The notes: a model not told the origin generated them from the letters alone. A stretch of DNA of 40,154 bases from a candidate division WWE3 bacterium (GCA_012798115.1 JAAZNV010000007.1:89586-129739); one strand, 5' to 3'; positions 16,210-24,210 are shown, numbered from the stretch's first letter. Made by a program: numbers and translations.

Positions 16210-17048
16210 TTATTCTTCCCCATTAATTTTTTAATTTTTGAAATTTCTTTAAGAGCAGCTTCTTCTCCTGCTTTTACTATCCCCTTTTCTTGTATGAAAT
16301 TAGTAAACCACTTCATGCCAAGATCAGAGTTCAAGGGGGCAGTTATTATTGGACCTATTGATATATCTGATTCTTTATCACTGTAGTAGGCCAATCTATT
16401 AAGTAAGGTTCTGTAGGAAACAAGAAGAATTTCTGGTTTTGTTAGTCTTCTTCCATTTTTTGGAATTTCTTTGATTGGAAAAGAATTATAAAATAAATTT
16501 ACTCCAATAACTATGTCAGCCCCCATCTTTTTAACTGCTTCTGTAGGTACTGCTTCAACCATCCCACCATCTAGTAAGTATTTATCTTTATATGCAGGAA
16601 CTTCAAAAAGCAATGGTACAGATGAACTAGCTCTTATTGCACTAGATAATCTACCTTTATCTATATAAACTGGAGTTCCATTAACTAAATCTGTTGCAAC
16701 AGCACAAAAGGGTATCTTCAAATCTTCAATGTCGACTCTTCCTGCTATGTCTTCAATAAACTTTATTATTTTGTCTCCTTTTAATACTCCTGTTTTTAAT
16801 GTTGGGTCAGAAAAAACTGTAAACAAATCCTTTTTATTAAATTTATTGATAATATCTTCAATTTTATGTATGTCTCCCAAAGCTGCATATATTCCTCCGA
16901 TTAGAGCTCCTGCACTACTTCCAGCTATATAGTCAATTGGAATATTATTCTCAACTAAGGTTTTAATAACACCAATATGTGCTATTCCTTTCCACCCGCC
17001 GCTACCTAAGGCAAGTCCTATTTTCTTTCTTTTATTATTACTCAACAT
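16206..17048 (-). CDS. Patatin-like phospholipase (RssA/NTE type)
   Basis: 280 aa. The serine-Asp dyad of patatin hydrolases is complete: oxyanion loop GSGGWKG (15-21), nucleophile elbow GSSAG (Ser45) and DGG (Asp160). '[25 protein letters not shown]' fits the bacterial RssA/YchK subgroup. There is no signal peptide, so it is a cytoplasmic or membrane-associated lipid acyl hydrolase. First gene of the patatin-epimerase-cyclophilin operon, joined by ATGA overlaps. AT-rich sequence upstream contains TAATA-like boxes but no clear Shine-Dalgarno site. Confidence 0.9.
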   Translation of the reverse strand: MLSNNKRKKIGLALGSGGWKGIAHIGVIKTLVENNIPIDYIAGSSAGALIGGIYAALGDIHKIEDIINKFNKKDLFTVFSDPTLKTGVLKGDKIIKFIEDIAGRVDIEDLKIPFCAVATDLVNGTPVYIDKGRLSSAIRASSSVPLLFEVPAYKDKYLLDGGMVEAVPTEAVKKMGADIVIGVNLFYNSFPIKEIPKNGRRLTKPEILLVSYRTLLNRLAYYSDKESDISIGPIITAPLNSDLGMKWFTNFIQEKGIVKAGEEAALKEISKIKKLMGKNK

Positions 17049-17172
17049 ATCATTTATTAATAATAAATATTGATATTAACTGGCTAATTTATAATTATAC
17101 AAGGAAATGGTAAACAAACATATTATTGTTGATCTATTATATAAAATAATATAGTGCTAATATTTATCAACA

Positions 17173-18021
17173 ATGTATATTTCCATAGATATAGGAAAAT
17201 CAAGTACAAGAGTAGCTTCAACTCAAAACCTAGTAGATATACATAAAATAATAAAATTTTCCACAGATCAAAACTTAGAAGAACAAAAAAAGCTTTTAGC
17301 TGATGCAATTTATAATGTTAGAGACAATCAGGATATTAAGTTAATTGTGTTGGGTGTAACTGGTGTAGTTGATAAGGTCAATAAAAAATTTATTAAGAGT
17401 CCAAACTTTCCAGCTTTAGATGGACTAAACTTTAATTTTTTACTTCCTGAAGTTTTAAGACATATTCCTATATATGTTGAAAATGATGCTGCACTTGGAG
17501 CTTTAGGAGAAGCTTATTTTGGATCAGGAAAGAGTAAATCTCTTGTTGCTTATTTAACTTTAAGTAGTGGTGTTGGAGGAGCCTTGATTTTAAAAGGAAA
17601 GAAAGGTTACAACATTATTAGTTCTGAGCCCGGCCATCATATAATATGTGAACTTGATAATTTGGTAGATAAGAGTGGTCTTTCTGGTACATTTGAATCT
17701 TATTGCTCGGGGTCTATGTTTGAAACAAGGTATGGAGTAAAACCTCAAAGAGATATTAATCAAGAAATATGGAAGACGTATGCAAGACATTTATCTACAG
17801 GAATAATAAATATTACTGCCTTGTGGAGACCTGAAGTAATAATATTAGGCGGTGGGTTGTCTAATTATAATTTTGATATTTTTTATCCCTATCTTAGTGA
17901 AGAATTAAAGAAACAATCATTCTTTGTTATTCCAGGAATTAAAAAAGCACTGCTTGAGGATAACTCTGGAGTATACGGAGGATTTGTCTTACTGGATATT
18001 TTATCAGAAAAGAATTTATAA
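17173..18021 (+). CDS. ROK family sugar kinase/transcription-factor-like protein
   Basis: A 282-aa actin-fold ROK protein. N-terminal phosphate loop 'SIDIGKSSTRVA', 'VENDAALGALGEAYFG' (catalytic Asp in END), 'SSGVGGALIL', the EPGHH block near 153, and 'PEVIILGGGL' near the C-terminus. ROK proteins usually carry a CxCGxxGCxE zinc site after ExGH; here the corresponding region reads 'DKSGLSGTFESYCSG', so most zinc Cys are lost. Hexokinase-type phosphorylation of a sugar is expected, but the missing zinc site leaves activity open. TAATAT lies 9 nt before the ATG. Followed 33 nt later by a deoxyribosyltransferase-like gene. Confidence 0.8.
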   Translation: MYISIDIGKSSTRVASTQNLVDIHKIIKFSTDQNLEEQKKLLADAIYNVRDNQDIKLIVLGVTGVVDKVNKKFIKSPNFPALDGLNFNFLLPEVLRHIPIYVENDAALGALGEAYFGSGKSKSLVAYLTLSSGVGGALILKGKKGYNIISSEPGHHIICELDNLVDKSGLSGTFESYCSGSMFETRYGVKPQRDINQEIWKTYARHLSTGIINITALWRPEVIILGGGLSNYNFDIFYPYLSEELKKQSFFVIPGIKKALLEDNSGVYGGFVLLDILSEKNL

Positions 18022-18054
18022 TAAACTTAAACTAAGTTACTTAGGTAAACAAAT

Positions 18055-18483
18055 ATGAAATTTTGCATAATCTATAAATATTCTTCATCTAAAGATAAGT
18101 CTCAACTTGGAAAGGAGCTTGAACAATTATCTTCGATACTAAATGATCTTAGTCATACCACATTTATTTTTGATAGGGATGTTAAGAACTGGCAAAACAT
18201 TGATATACCAAGAGAAGAATCATCAAAGATGGTTTTTACAACAATCAAAGAATGCGACGGGGTTATAGCTTATGTTAGTCATAACGAATTAAGTGAAGGA
18301 ATGGCTATGGAAGCTGGTTATGCAAAAGCATTGGACAAGAAAATACTTCTTGCATTAAAAAAGAATACTGATTCTCCAAGAGTAAGGAGTATAAGTGATG
18401 AACACTTTGAGTTTGAAGATATGGAAGATCTGAAAGAAAAGTTACCTTCTTACTTAAATAAAGCCTTTGCGGTATCCCAATAA
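18055..18483 (+). CDS. Nucleoside 2-deoxyribosyltransferase-like protein
   Basis: 142 aa. The fold cues are an N-terminal strand ('MKFCIIYKYS'), 'CDGVIAYVSHNELSEGMAMEAGYAKALDKKILL' with the Ser-x-Gly-x-x-x-Glu-type catalytic region of the deoxyribosyltransferase/RCL/DNPH1 group, and length close to small family members. These enzymes exchange bases on, or hydrolyse, deoxynucleosides or their monophosphates. The exact activity is uncertain. It follows the ROK kinase by 33 nt in the same direction, and its 3' end overlaps the convergent glycosidase gene by 34 nt. Confidence 0.7.
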   Translation: MKFCIIYKYSSSKDKSQLGKELEQLSSILNDLSHTTFIFDRDVKNWQNIDIPREESSKMVFTTIKECDGVIAYVSHNELSEGMAMEAGYAKALDKKILLALKKNTDSPRVRSISDEHFEFEDMEDLKEKLPSYLNKAFAVSQ

Positions 18484-19529
18484 AAAGAGTTTCCTTGAAG
18501 CTTTTCAAAGTACCACCACTCTACCCCCCATAAATATAAATCTTTAAATCCAGATTTTTGTGCATAACTAATGGTTGATAAAAAGTCATTCTTGCTCATT
18601 GTTTTATCTCTTTCTTCGTCTGAAAGTTCAGAGTTAATGCCTGGCCCCCATGGTTCCCCTTGAAGTTCTGTAATTATTATTTTATCCATTGGGACTCCTA
18701 CCAAGTTTGCCTTTATTTTATATGTCCAATGGCTTAGTGGATATTGAAAATATATAAACTTGCCAAAAAATACTCCCCAAAAGTCATACCAAATCTTCCT
18801 ATACATTGATATACCAAGATAATCACCCATTTTGTATGTTGGTTTCCATAAACCTCCTTCCCCGCTGTCTTGAACAAGAATAGGTCTTGAATCTAAACTT
18901 TTGGTTAACTCAACCTCTTTTATTACCGTTTCCTTCTTGATTTCAGGAGAATCACAAACACCAAAAGGCCAAAACGGTTCATTTTCTACTTGCCACATCT
19001 TAATTGATTTGTAGTCTTTAAATGTATTTACAGTTTCTTTAATATATTCAAGTAAAGCTTGGTCTCTTAAGTTATTGCTAGGTAGTTCCTTCCACCATAT
19101 AGGTTCAAAACATTCTGGATATCTAGGGACTTTTCTTCCAATCGAAAGAATAACATTCAAATTCCTCTTTTCTGCTTCGTCAAGTTGAAACTTGATATTT
19201 GAATAGTCGTAATTGTCTTTTACTTCTTCAATTTCATCCCAGTATGCGACAAGCCTTAAGTTTTTTGTTCCTAAGTCATCTAATGTTTTAATATAGACCT
19301 CCTTCCAGTTTAATCCTATTTGTTCTGCGTATTTATCACTGAATGTAACTCCATAATTTATATTGCTTTGGACTTTTGGTCTTAGTGTTATAAACAGTAC
19401 TATTGGTGCAAAGATTAAGGTGAGTAGAATGATAAAAACAACTCTAATAATTTTTAAAGAAAATAACCTTCTTATTAAGCTCCCTGCTTTATCAAGTTGT
19501 TTTTTAATAGAAAGTTTATGGTTAAACAT
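18450..19529 (-). CDS. Membrane-anchored GH-A clan glycoside hydrolase (cellulase-like)
   Basis: 359 aa with one N-terminal membrane helix (about 28-52, 'IIRVVFIILLTLIFAPIVLFI') and an outside TIM-barrel domain. GH-A catalytic positions are visible: acid/base Glu in 'WQVENEPFWPFG' (near residue 178) and nucleophile Glu in 'IIITELQGEPWG' (near 285). It resembles GH5/GH39-type enzymes; the substrate is unknown. It is the last gene of an aldolase-GH1-GH operon (12 nt after the GH1 gene). A 34-nt 3' overlap with the convergent gene shows tight packing. Confidence 0.8.
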   Translation of the reverse strand: MFNHKLSIKKQLDKAGSLIRRLFSLKIIRVVFIILLTLIFAPIVLFITLRPKVQSNINYGVTFSDKYAEQIGLNWKEVYIKTLDDLGTKNLRLVAYWDEIEEVKDNYDYSNIKFQLDEAEKRNLNVILSIGRKVPRYPECFEPIWWKELPSNNLRDQALLEYIKETVNTFKDYKSIKMWQVENEPFWPFGVCDSPEIKKETVIKEVELTKSLDSRPILVQDSGEGGLWKPTYKMGDYLGISMYRKIWYDFWGVFFGKFIYFQYPLSHWTYKIKANLVGVPMDKIIITELQGEPWGPGINSELSDEERDKTMSKNDFLSTISYAQKSGFKDLYLWGVEWWYFEKLQGNSFYWDTAKALFK

Positions 19530-19541
19530 TTGGTTGATAAT

Positions 19542-20723
19542 TTATTTTATAACTTCATTATTATTGCAGACTTCAGCATAGTAATAAAAGGATTTTCTTG
19601 GTTTTCTTTCCAGTGTTTTTCTATCTATTGCTACAAGACCAAATTTAGGCCAATACCCTTCATGCCATTCAAAATTATCAATCAAGGACCAATAAAAGTA
19701 ACCTTTAAGAGGTGTTCCTTGCTGTATGGCTGATAAGCATGCAACCAGCATGGACTTGATAAAAACTTTTCTTAATCTATCCTCTGAGTCTGCAAGGCCA
19801 TTTTCAGTAATATATATAGGCATCTTGTATTTTTTTAAATGTATTAATACTTCTTTTAATCCTTCAGGATTAATCCACCAGTTTAGATTGCTAACCATGC
19901 CTGCTGGATGTATTGCCTTTAATCCCTTGATTTGATTGGTAAAGTAGTAATTTAAACCTATAACATCTAGTTGTTTTTTAATAGGTTTGAGAAAGAAATC
20001 ACAATTTAAGTAAAACATGAATTTTGCAACAAGCGTATCTAAGAAGCGAGGTTTTTCACCGTAAGCTTCATACCAAACAATGTTTTTAACTATACCTACA
20101 GTGTAATTATCCACTGACTTGATTGCTTTATAAGCTTTCTTGTGCGTTCTTATGAAATTTATTTGACATATTAAAGACTTAATAGGATCTATTTTGTTTG
20201 GAGGCCACTTTCCTATTGTATAGCACATTAATGCGTATACTTGAGGTTCATTTATAGTAAAAAATGTATCTATAAGAGGTCCTAGTTCCTTAGCGCAAAC
20301 TTTTGCATATCTAGCAAAATACCAAGGAGCTTTAGGATTAATCCAGCCTCCTTTCTTAAAAAACCACAATGGGTTAGTAAAATGATGAAGGGTAACAAAA
20401 GTTTTTAATCCTCTTTGTTTGGCAGAAGATAATACTCTTTTATAATGATCCAGCTCTTTTTGGTCAAACTTCCCTGGTTGAGGTTCTATTCTTGCCCATT
20501 CTATTGATATTCTTACTCCATTGTTATTTAGTTGTTTACACAAGTCAAAGTCTTCATCATATTTGTTATAGGAATCACATGCTATCCCAGAAGGTTCTAG
20601 TGGATATTTTTGTCCTCTTTTTTTATTTAATTCCCACTGCCACCATTCACAATTACTATTGCCTCCTTCAGTTTGATATGCAGATGTAGCTGTTCCCCAA
20701 ATAAAATCAGATGGAAATTTCAT
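19542..20723 (-). CDS. GH1 family beta-glycosidase
   Basis: 393 aa. Starts with the GH1 signature 'FPSDFIWGTATSAYQTEGG', has acid/base Glu in 'FFTINEPQVYALM' and nucleophile Glu in 'IYITENGLAD', and ends 'GYFYWSLIDNFEWHEGY..FGLVAID', all diagnostic for GH1. It is shorter than most GH1 enzymes (about 440-470), with trimmed loops in the middle. No signal peptide: a cytoplasmic enzyme cleaving beta-linked di- or oligosaccharides. Its start overlaps the aldolase gene by 17 nt; a membrane-anchored GH-A enzyme follows, suggesting outside cutting, uptake and inside hydrolysis (inference). Confidence 0.93.
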   Translation of the reverse strand: MKFPSDFIWGTATSAYQTEGGNSNCEWWQWELNKKRGQKYPLEPSGIACDSYNKYDEDFDLCKQLNNNGVRISIEWARIEPQPGKFDQKELDHYKRVLSSAKQRGLKTFVTLHHFTNPLWFFKKGGWINPKAPWYFARYAKVCAKELGPLIDTFFTINEPQVYALMCYTIGKWPPNKIDPIKSLICQINFIRTHKKAYKAIKSVDNYTVGIVKNIVWYEAYGEKPRFLDTLVAKFMFYLNCDFFLKPIKKQLDVIGLNYYFTNQIKGLKAIHPAGMVSNLNWWINPEGLKEVLIHLKKYKMPIYITENGLADSEDRLRKVFIKSMLVACLSAIQQGTPLKGYFYWSLIDNFEWHEGYWPKFGLVAIDRKTLERKPRKSFYYYAEVCNNNEVIK

Positions 20724-21546
20724 TTTGAGTAGTATAACTATTTACTATATTTTTAATCTCATCAAATCTGGATGGAAGGGTATCTTTTAAAAATATTTCC
20801 TTTTCTTTACCATCTTTCATATTTAATAGTTCCTGCCATAAGGATCTTCCAGCAAGGAATCCTTGACATCCATTTTTAGAAGCAATTTCTAATTGATCAC
20901 AAAACATGCTATAGTCAGTTCCTTTTGTTAGTAAAATCCAAGGTGTGTCTCCAAGTAATTTAGTAACACTAATACATTGTTGTTCACTTCCAGGGAATTC
21001 TATTTTAAACACATCTGGCTTTACGCCTTCTTTTAAAAACTCTTTAATAGAGTTGTATACTCTGTCTTCCAAGTTAGAGTTGTATGTAACTATTTCTAAA
21101 AATACTGGTAAACCATTTTCATGGGAGTCTTGCACTATCTTTTTTGCGGTTTCTATTTGCATATTTGAAGACTTGGAATTTGGACAGAAGTAAACAAGAA
21201 GCTTAACAGCTGAAGCCCCTAGGTCTTTTAATTGTTCTACTGTCTTTTTTACTACTGTTATTCTTTCCCCATCTTCATTTCTATAGCCTGTATCTTCTAT
21301 TGGTAAAAGATATGGTGTAGTAATTGGTGGAGTAATAGATTTATAAGCAGGAAGTCCATAATCCTCATCTATAAGACAAGCACTAAATTTGTCCCTTAGT
21401 GATTCAAGTATTTGTTTTTTGTACTCAATAGCTCTTTCTTTTGACGCTAAGTTAGGATTTTCTGGATTCATTAATTTTTTAAATCCATCTCTATGATCAA
21501 GAGCAAGCATTAAGTATTTGCAATTAGGCAGTGGTCTTGAACCCAT
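20707..21546 (-). CDS. Class I aldolase, LacD/IolJ-DUF2090 type
   Basis: 279 aa. 'YLMLALDHRDGFKKLM' near the start fits the 'aDHRgsf' opening of the DUF2090/LacD aldolase group. 'SAVKLLVYF' (near 115) and 'DVFKIEFPG' (near 180) supply Lys residues at the places where Schiff-base aldolases of this fold carry theirs, and 'GFLAGRSLW' matches the phosphate-binding end strand. Likely reaction: retro-aldol cleavage of a phosphorylated sugar to triose phosphates. Leads the glycosidase operon. TAAAAT ends exactly 6 nt before the ATG on the minus strand (predicted leaderless). Confidence 0.72.
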   Translation of the reverse strand: MGSRPLPNCKYLMLALDHRDGFKKLMNPENPNLASKERAIEYKKQILESLRDKFSACLIDEDYGLPAYKSITPPITTPYLLPIEDTGYRNEDGERITVVKKTVEQLKDLGASAVKLLVYFCPNSKSSNMQIETAKKIVQDSHENGLPVFLEIVTYNSNLEDRVYNSIKEFLKEGVKPDVFKIEFPGSEQQCISVTKLLGDTPWILLTKGTDYSMFCDQLEIASKNGCQGFLAGRSLWQELLNMKDGKEKEIFLKDTLPSRFDEIKNIVNSYTTQNEISI

Positions 21547-21621
21547 ACCTATATTTTATATTTGTTTAGGTATTTTTTAAATACTTTGCAGTAGGAACTT
21601 AAAACTAATATAATCTTAAAT

Positions 21622-22212
21622 ATGTACTTTACACACAGTTTAGCTGGAGCTATTGCAGTAAAACCAATAATTGAAAAGGTAGAAAAAAACTTCACGGAAA
21701 AAGAAAAAGTTGTGTTATGGTTTATAGGTATTACAGCTTCTGTTCTTCCTGATTTTGACCTTTTGTATATGTTCCTTTCAAAATCAGAAAGTCACAGATA
21801 CTTTGCTACTCACGGAATTGCTTTATATCTTATTATATTTGTCGTTACTTATTTGTTGAGATTTATTCAAGAAAAGAAAGAATTTGGAAGAAAGTTCTTT
21901 AAAGTTGCTCCATTTATATTTTTAGCAGGGGTGTTAACACATTTTATTCTTGATGCTTTAGTTGGCGGTATAGCATTCTTTTCTCCTTTTTCACATAGAA
22001 TAATAGGATTTGATATGAACATAAGAAAAGAAGGAGTTAATTGGTTATCTGAATATTTAAAATCTAAATATATGTACTTGGAATTTTTAGTAACCTCCAT
22101 TTTCTTATATGTGTTCAAAGAAAAGAAATCCATAGTTCCTAGAATATTTTCGTTATTCTACTTTATAGTTGCACTTGTTTCTTTTATTCTTATAAGTACT
22201 TTAATGTCTTAG
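21622..22212 (+). CDS. DUF457 (YdjM-like) membrane protein
   Basis: 196 aa with four or five membrane segments. 'YFTHSLAGAI' at the N-terminus, 'VLPDFDLLYMF' near 50 and 'SHRYFATHG' near 62 are the His/Asp positions of the membrane-bound metal-dependent hydrolase family DUF457; 'GVLTHFILDAL' supplies the second His/Asp pair. E. coli YdjM is a LexA-controlled member; biochemical role is not settled. TATAAT at 21609-21614 lies 7 nt before the ATG. Divergent from the aldolase operon. About 60 nt downstream a long AT-rich inverted repeat (GCAGAAAA..TTTTCTGC, 22275-22312) may end its transcript. Confidence 0.8.
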   Translation: MYFTHSLAGAIAVKPIIEKVEKNFTEKEKVVLWFIGITASVLPDFDLLYMFLSKSESHRYFATHGIALYLIIFVVTYLLRFIQEKKEFGRKFFKVAPFIFLAGVLTHFILDALVGGIAFFSPFSHRIIGFDMNIRKEGVNWLSEYLKSKYMYLEFLVTSIFLYVFKEKKSIVPRIFSLFYFIVALVSFILISTLMS

Positions 22213-22342
22213 GTATGTAGTTTCTTATAAAAGTAATCAAAATAAAGGGATGCCATAAGTGTTGCATGAAGAAAGCAGAAAAGATAATGATTTTAAGAAA
22301 AATATTTTCTGCACTTGACTAAGGGTGTAAAATTTCATACAT

Positions 22343-22393
22343 ATGATAAACAAATTATCTTTTAGATACCATAACTGGCATACTTCTGCGTAA
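22343..22393 (+). CDS. Leader peptide 1 (16 aa), upstream of M20 dipeptidase
   Basis: Too short for the ORF track. The peptide MINKLSFRYHNWHTSA has F, R, Y, H, N, W and H within residues 7-13. Stop TAA at 22391-22393 directly abuts a segment (22394-22401) that is complementary to the left arm of the terminator at 22436-22460. TAAAAT at 22328-22333 lies 9 nt before the ATG; no Shine-Dalgarno site is seen. This is the arrangement of a translated attenuator leader. Coding is inferred from composition and geometry. Confidence 0.65.
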   Translation: MINKLSFRYHNWHTSA

Positions 22394-22460
22394 GCGGGTT
22401 TGCAGTTGGTGTCAATGAAGATACATACTTGATTAAACCCGCATAAAGCGGGTTATTTTT
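22394..22460 (+). promoter_or_regulatory. Three-segment transcription attenuator 1
   Basis: Segment 1 GCGGGTTT (22394-22401) is fully complementary to segment 2 AAACCCGC (22435-22442). Segment 2 also pairs with segment 3 GCGGGTT (22448-22454) to make a terminator with an ATTTTT tail. A ribosome at the leader stop codon would cover segment 1 and allow termination. A ribosome stalled at TGG (22376-22378), 18 nt before segment 1, would leave it free to form the antiterminator. The M20 ATG follows 3 nt after the T-tract region. Confidence 0.75.
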
Positions 22461-22463
22461 ATT

Positions 22464-23801
22464 ATGAAAGAAGGAAATGAACTATTAAATAAATTTAAAG
22501 AAAACTTAAGCGAGCTTATTAGGTATAGAAGTATCTCTACTGATAGTAGTTCTAAAAATGACATTGATAAGACATCAACTGCATTGGCTAGTATGTTTAA
22601 AAAGAATGGTTTTAAGACAAAAGTTCTCTATGGAAAAACCACAAACCCGTACGTTTTTGCAGAATACAAGATAGGTTCAAGCAAAAAGACAGTACTCATA
22701 TATGGCCATTATGATGTAATGCCTTCTGGTGATGAGAATAGTTGGAAGTCAAAACCATTTGAATTGACAGAAAGGTCAGGAAGACTATTTGGCAGAGGTA
22801 GTGTTGATAATAAAGGACAGCTACTTATTCACTTAACTGCAATTTCAGATTTAATTAAGAGTAAGAAGATTTGTTGTAATGTTAAGTTTCTTGTTGAAGG
22901 AAATGAAGAAACAGGAAATATTGAAATAGCTGATCTCATTAAGAGGAATAAAGAATTATTATCTTGTGATTATGTTTTAATATCTGATGGAGAGTTATGC
23001 GGCAACAAGCCAACAATTGAAGCCGGCTTTAGAGGTGGTGGAAACGTCAAAATAACTTACACTACTGCTAAATGTGATGTTCACTCTGGTCTATATGGTG
23101 GAGCTATACCAAACCCAGCTCATGAATTAAGTATTTTAATATCAAAGTTTTATGACAAAAACAACAAAGTAGCAATTCCTGGTTTTTACGAAGGGGCGGA
23201 TAAAATATCTCTTGAGGAAATAAGAAATAATAAGAGCTTGAAATTTAGCTTATCTAAGTTAAATGACTTAACAGGAATAAAAATCTTGAAAACTGAAAAA
23301 GGAATTGATTACTTTACTCAAGTAGGCTTAAGGCCTATGTTAACTGTTAGTGGACTTAAATCTGGTTATATAGGCGAAGGTTTTAATAACATTGTTCCTT
23401 GTTCTGCAGAAGCAAGGGTAAACTTCAGACTTGTTTCTTCACAAGATCCTAAAAATATTATCAGCAGTTTCTTGAAGTTTGTTAAGAAAAACACTCCATC
23501 TTACGTTAAGTATAAAGTTGAAGTAGATAATACTTTTAGTGCAATAAAATTAAATATTAAATCAAAATTAGTTATTGAATTAAAAAGTATTCTTGAAGAG
23601 GTTTATGAAAGTAAGGCTGTTTTTGTATTTGTTGGGGGGAGCGTTCCGGTTGTAAATTTCTTTAGAGACATATTAAATGTTGAAGTTGTATCAATACCTT
23701 TTGGAAATGAAGATTGCAATATGCATGGTTTAAACGAAAACTTTGATTTAAAGTTAGTGGAAAAAGCATTAAAAGTTTCAAAGGATATATTTAGTAAATA
23801 A
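22464..23801 (+). CDS. M20 family dipeptidase/metallopeptidase
   Basis: 445 aa. Zinc-site motifs of M20 are complete: GHYDV (H82, D84), 'RGSVDNKGQ' (bridging D115), 'EGNEETGN' (catalytic Glu and ligand near 148-149), 'DGEL' (D175) and 'NEDCNMHGLNE' near the C-terminus for the last His. The 'W..kPFel....grlfGRGs.DnKGq' wording is typical of the dipeptidase/CNDP-like branch. It should cleave di- or small peptides in the cytoplasm. There is no Shine-Dalgarno site; the ATG sits just behind attenuator 1, so expression is predicted to rise when charged Trp/His/aromatic tRNAs are scarce. Leader ORF 2 begins 2 nt after the stop. Confidence 0.92.
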   Translation: MKEGNELLNKFKENLSELIRYRSISTDSSSKNDIDKTSTALASMFKKNGFKTKVLYGKTTNPYVFAEYKIGSSKKTVLIYGHYDVMPSGDENSWKSKPFELTERSGRLFGRGSVDNKGQLLIHLTAISDLIKSKKICCNVKFLVEGNEETGNIEIADLIKRNKELLSCDYVLISDGELCGNKPTIEAGFRGGGNVKITYTTAKCDVHSGLYGGAIPNPAHELSILISKFYDKNNKVAIPGFYEGADKISLEEIRNNKSLKFSLSKLNDLTGIKILKTEKGIDYFTQVGLRPMLTVSGLKSGYIGEGFNNIVPCSAEARVNFRLVSSQDPKNIISSFLKFVKKNTPSYVKYKVEVDNTFSAIKLNIKSKLVIELKSILEEVYESKAVFVFVGGSVPVVNFFRDILNVEVVSIPFGNEDCNMHGLNENFDLKLVEKALKVSKDIFSK

Positions 23802-23803
23802 CA

Positions 23804-23881
23804 ATGAACAAATTAACATATACATATTATTGGCATTTTTGGAGACCTAGTTTTCGGCGGGATGTATCCTTTGTGATTTAG
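23804..23881 (+). CDS. Leader peptide 2 (25 aa), Tyr/Trp/His/Phe-rich
   Basis: Missed by the ORF track. Starts MNKLTYTYYWHFWRP (two Trp, three Tyr, one His, one Phe in residues 6-13) and ends at TAG 23879-23881. Its last codons run through segment 1 of attenuator 2. It begins 2 nt after the M20 stop codon, so it can be read by re-initiation, or from a TATATT at 23786-23791. Shares the start 'M(I)NKL' with leader 1. Composition in a 25-codon ORF placed exactly before a switchable terminator makes a regulatory leader very likely. Confidence 0.72.
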   Translation: MNKLTYTYYWHFWRPSFRRDVSFVI

Positions 23882-23932
23882 TTTTATATTAATAATTAAG
23901 AAGGATATAACCCGCTAAGAGCGGGATTTTTT
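23857..23932 (+). promoter_or_regulatory. Three-segment transcription attenuator 2
   Basis: Segment 1 GCGGGATGTATCCTT (23857-23871) pairs with segment 2 AAGGATATAACCCGC (23901-23915) in 14 of 15 positions, counting one G-U. Segment 2's CCCGCT also pairs with AGCGGG (23920-23925) to form a terminator followed by ATTTTTT. The second Trp codon (23840-23842) is 17 nt before segment 1, nearly the same spacing as in attenuator 1 (18 nt). Ribosome stalling there would favour read-through into the 81-aa gene; completing the leader would cover segment 1 and favour termination. Confidence 0.8.
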
Positions 23933-23960
23933 ATATTAAAGAATAGAAAGGACGAGAAAA

Positions 23961-24206
23961 ATGTGTAACTATGTGAATGGAGAATGTACTTGTTTGTATG
24001 TATGGAAAGTAGAGTATCTTACTGAAAGCGGAAAGAGGATGATAAATGAAGGTATTTACTCATCAAGATTGGATGGTAGTCATAAGGATGAAGACATTTT
24101 AAACTATGTTTATAACAAGGTTTTGGATTTAAGTAAGGAGACTGGAGATCTTGTTAAAAGCTTCTTAAAATGTGATTACCATGTTGTTACTGGGGGATAC
24201 AACTAA
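23961..24206 (+). CDS. Hypothetical Cys/Tyr-rich small protein (81 aa) behind attenuator 2
   Basis: Not recognised. N-terminus 'MCNYVNGECTCLYVWKVEYL' has three Cys within 11 residues (C2, C9, C11) and one more (C70) in 'LKCDYHVV', which could bind a metal. The middle is mostly helical and charged ('EDILNYVYNKVLDLSKETGD'). No membrane segment or signal peptide. AAAGGA lies 8 nt before the ATG, so it has its own Shine-Dalgarno site. Control by a Trp/Tyr/His/Phe leader and closeness to tRNA-Trp and trpS suggest a role in aromatic amino acid supply or in sensing uncharged tRNA (inference only). A hairpin at 24211-24247 follows. Confidence 0.7.
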   Translation: MCNYVNGECTCLYVWKVEYLTESGKRMINEGIYSSRLDGSHKDEDILNYVYNKVLDLSKETGDLVKSFLKCDYHVVTGGYN

Positions 24207-24210
24207 AATA

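Noticed and set aside
22275-22312. Long AT-rich inverted repeat before leader 1 as a riboswitch aptamer
   Set aside because: It is upstream of the predicted transcription start and looks like a simple hairpin, more likely the end of the DUF457 transcript; there is no conserved aptamer sequence.
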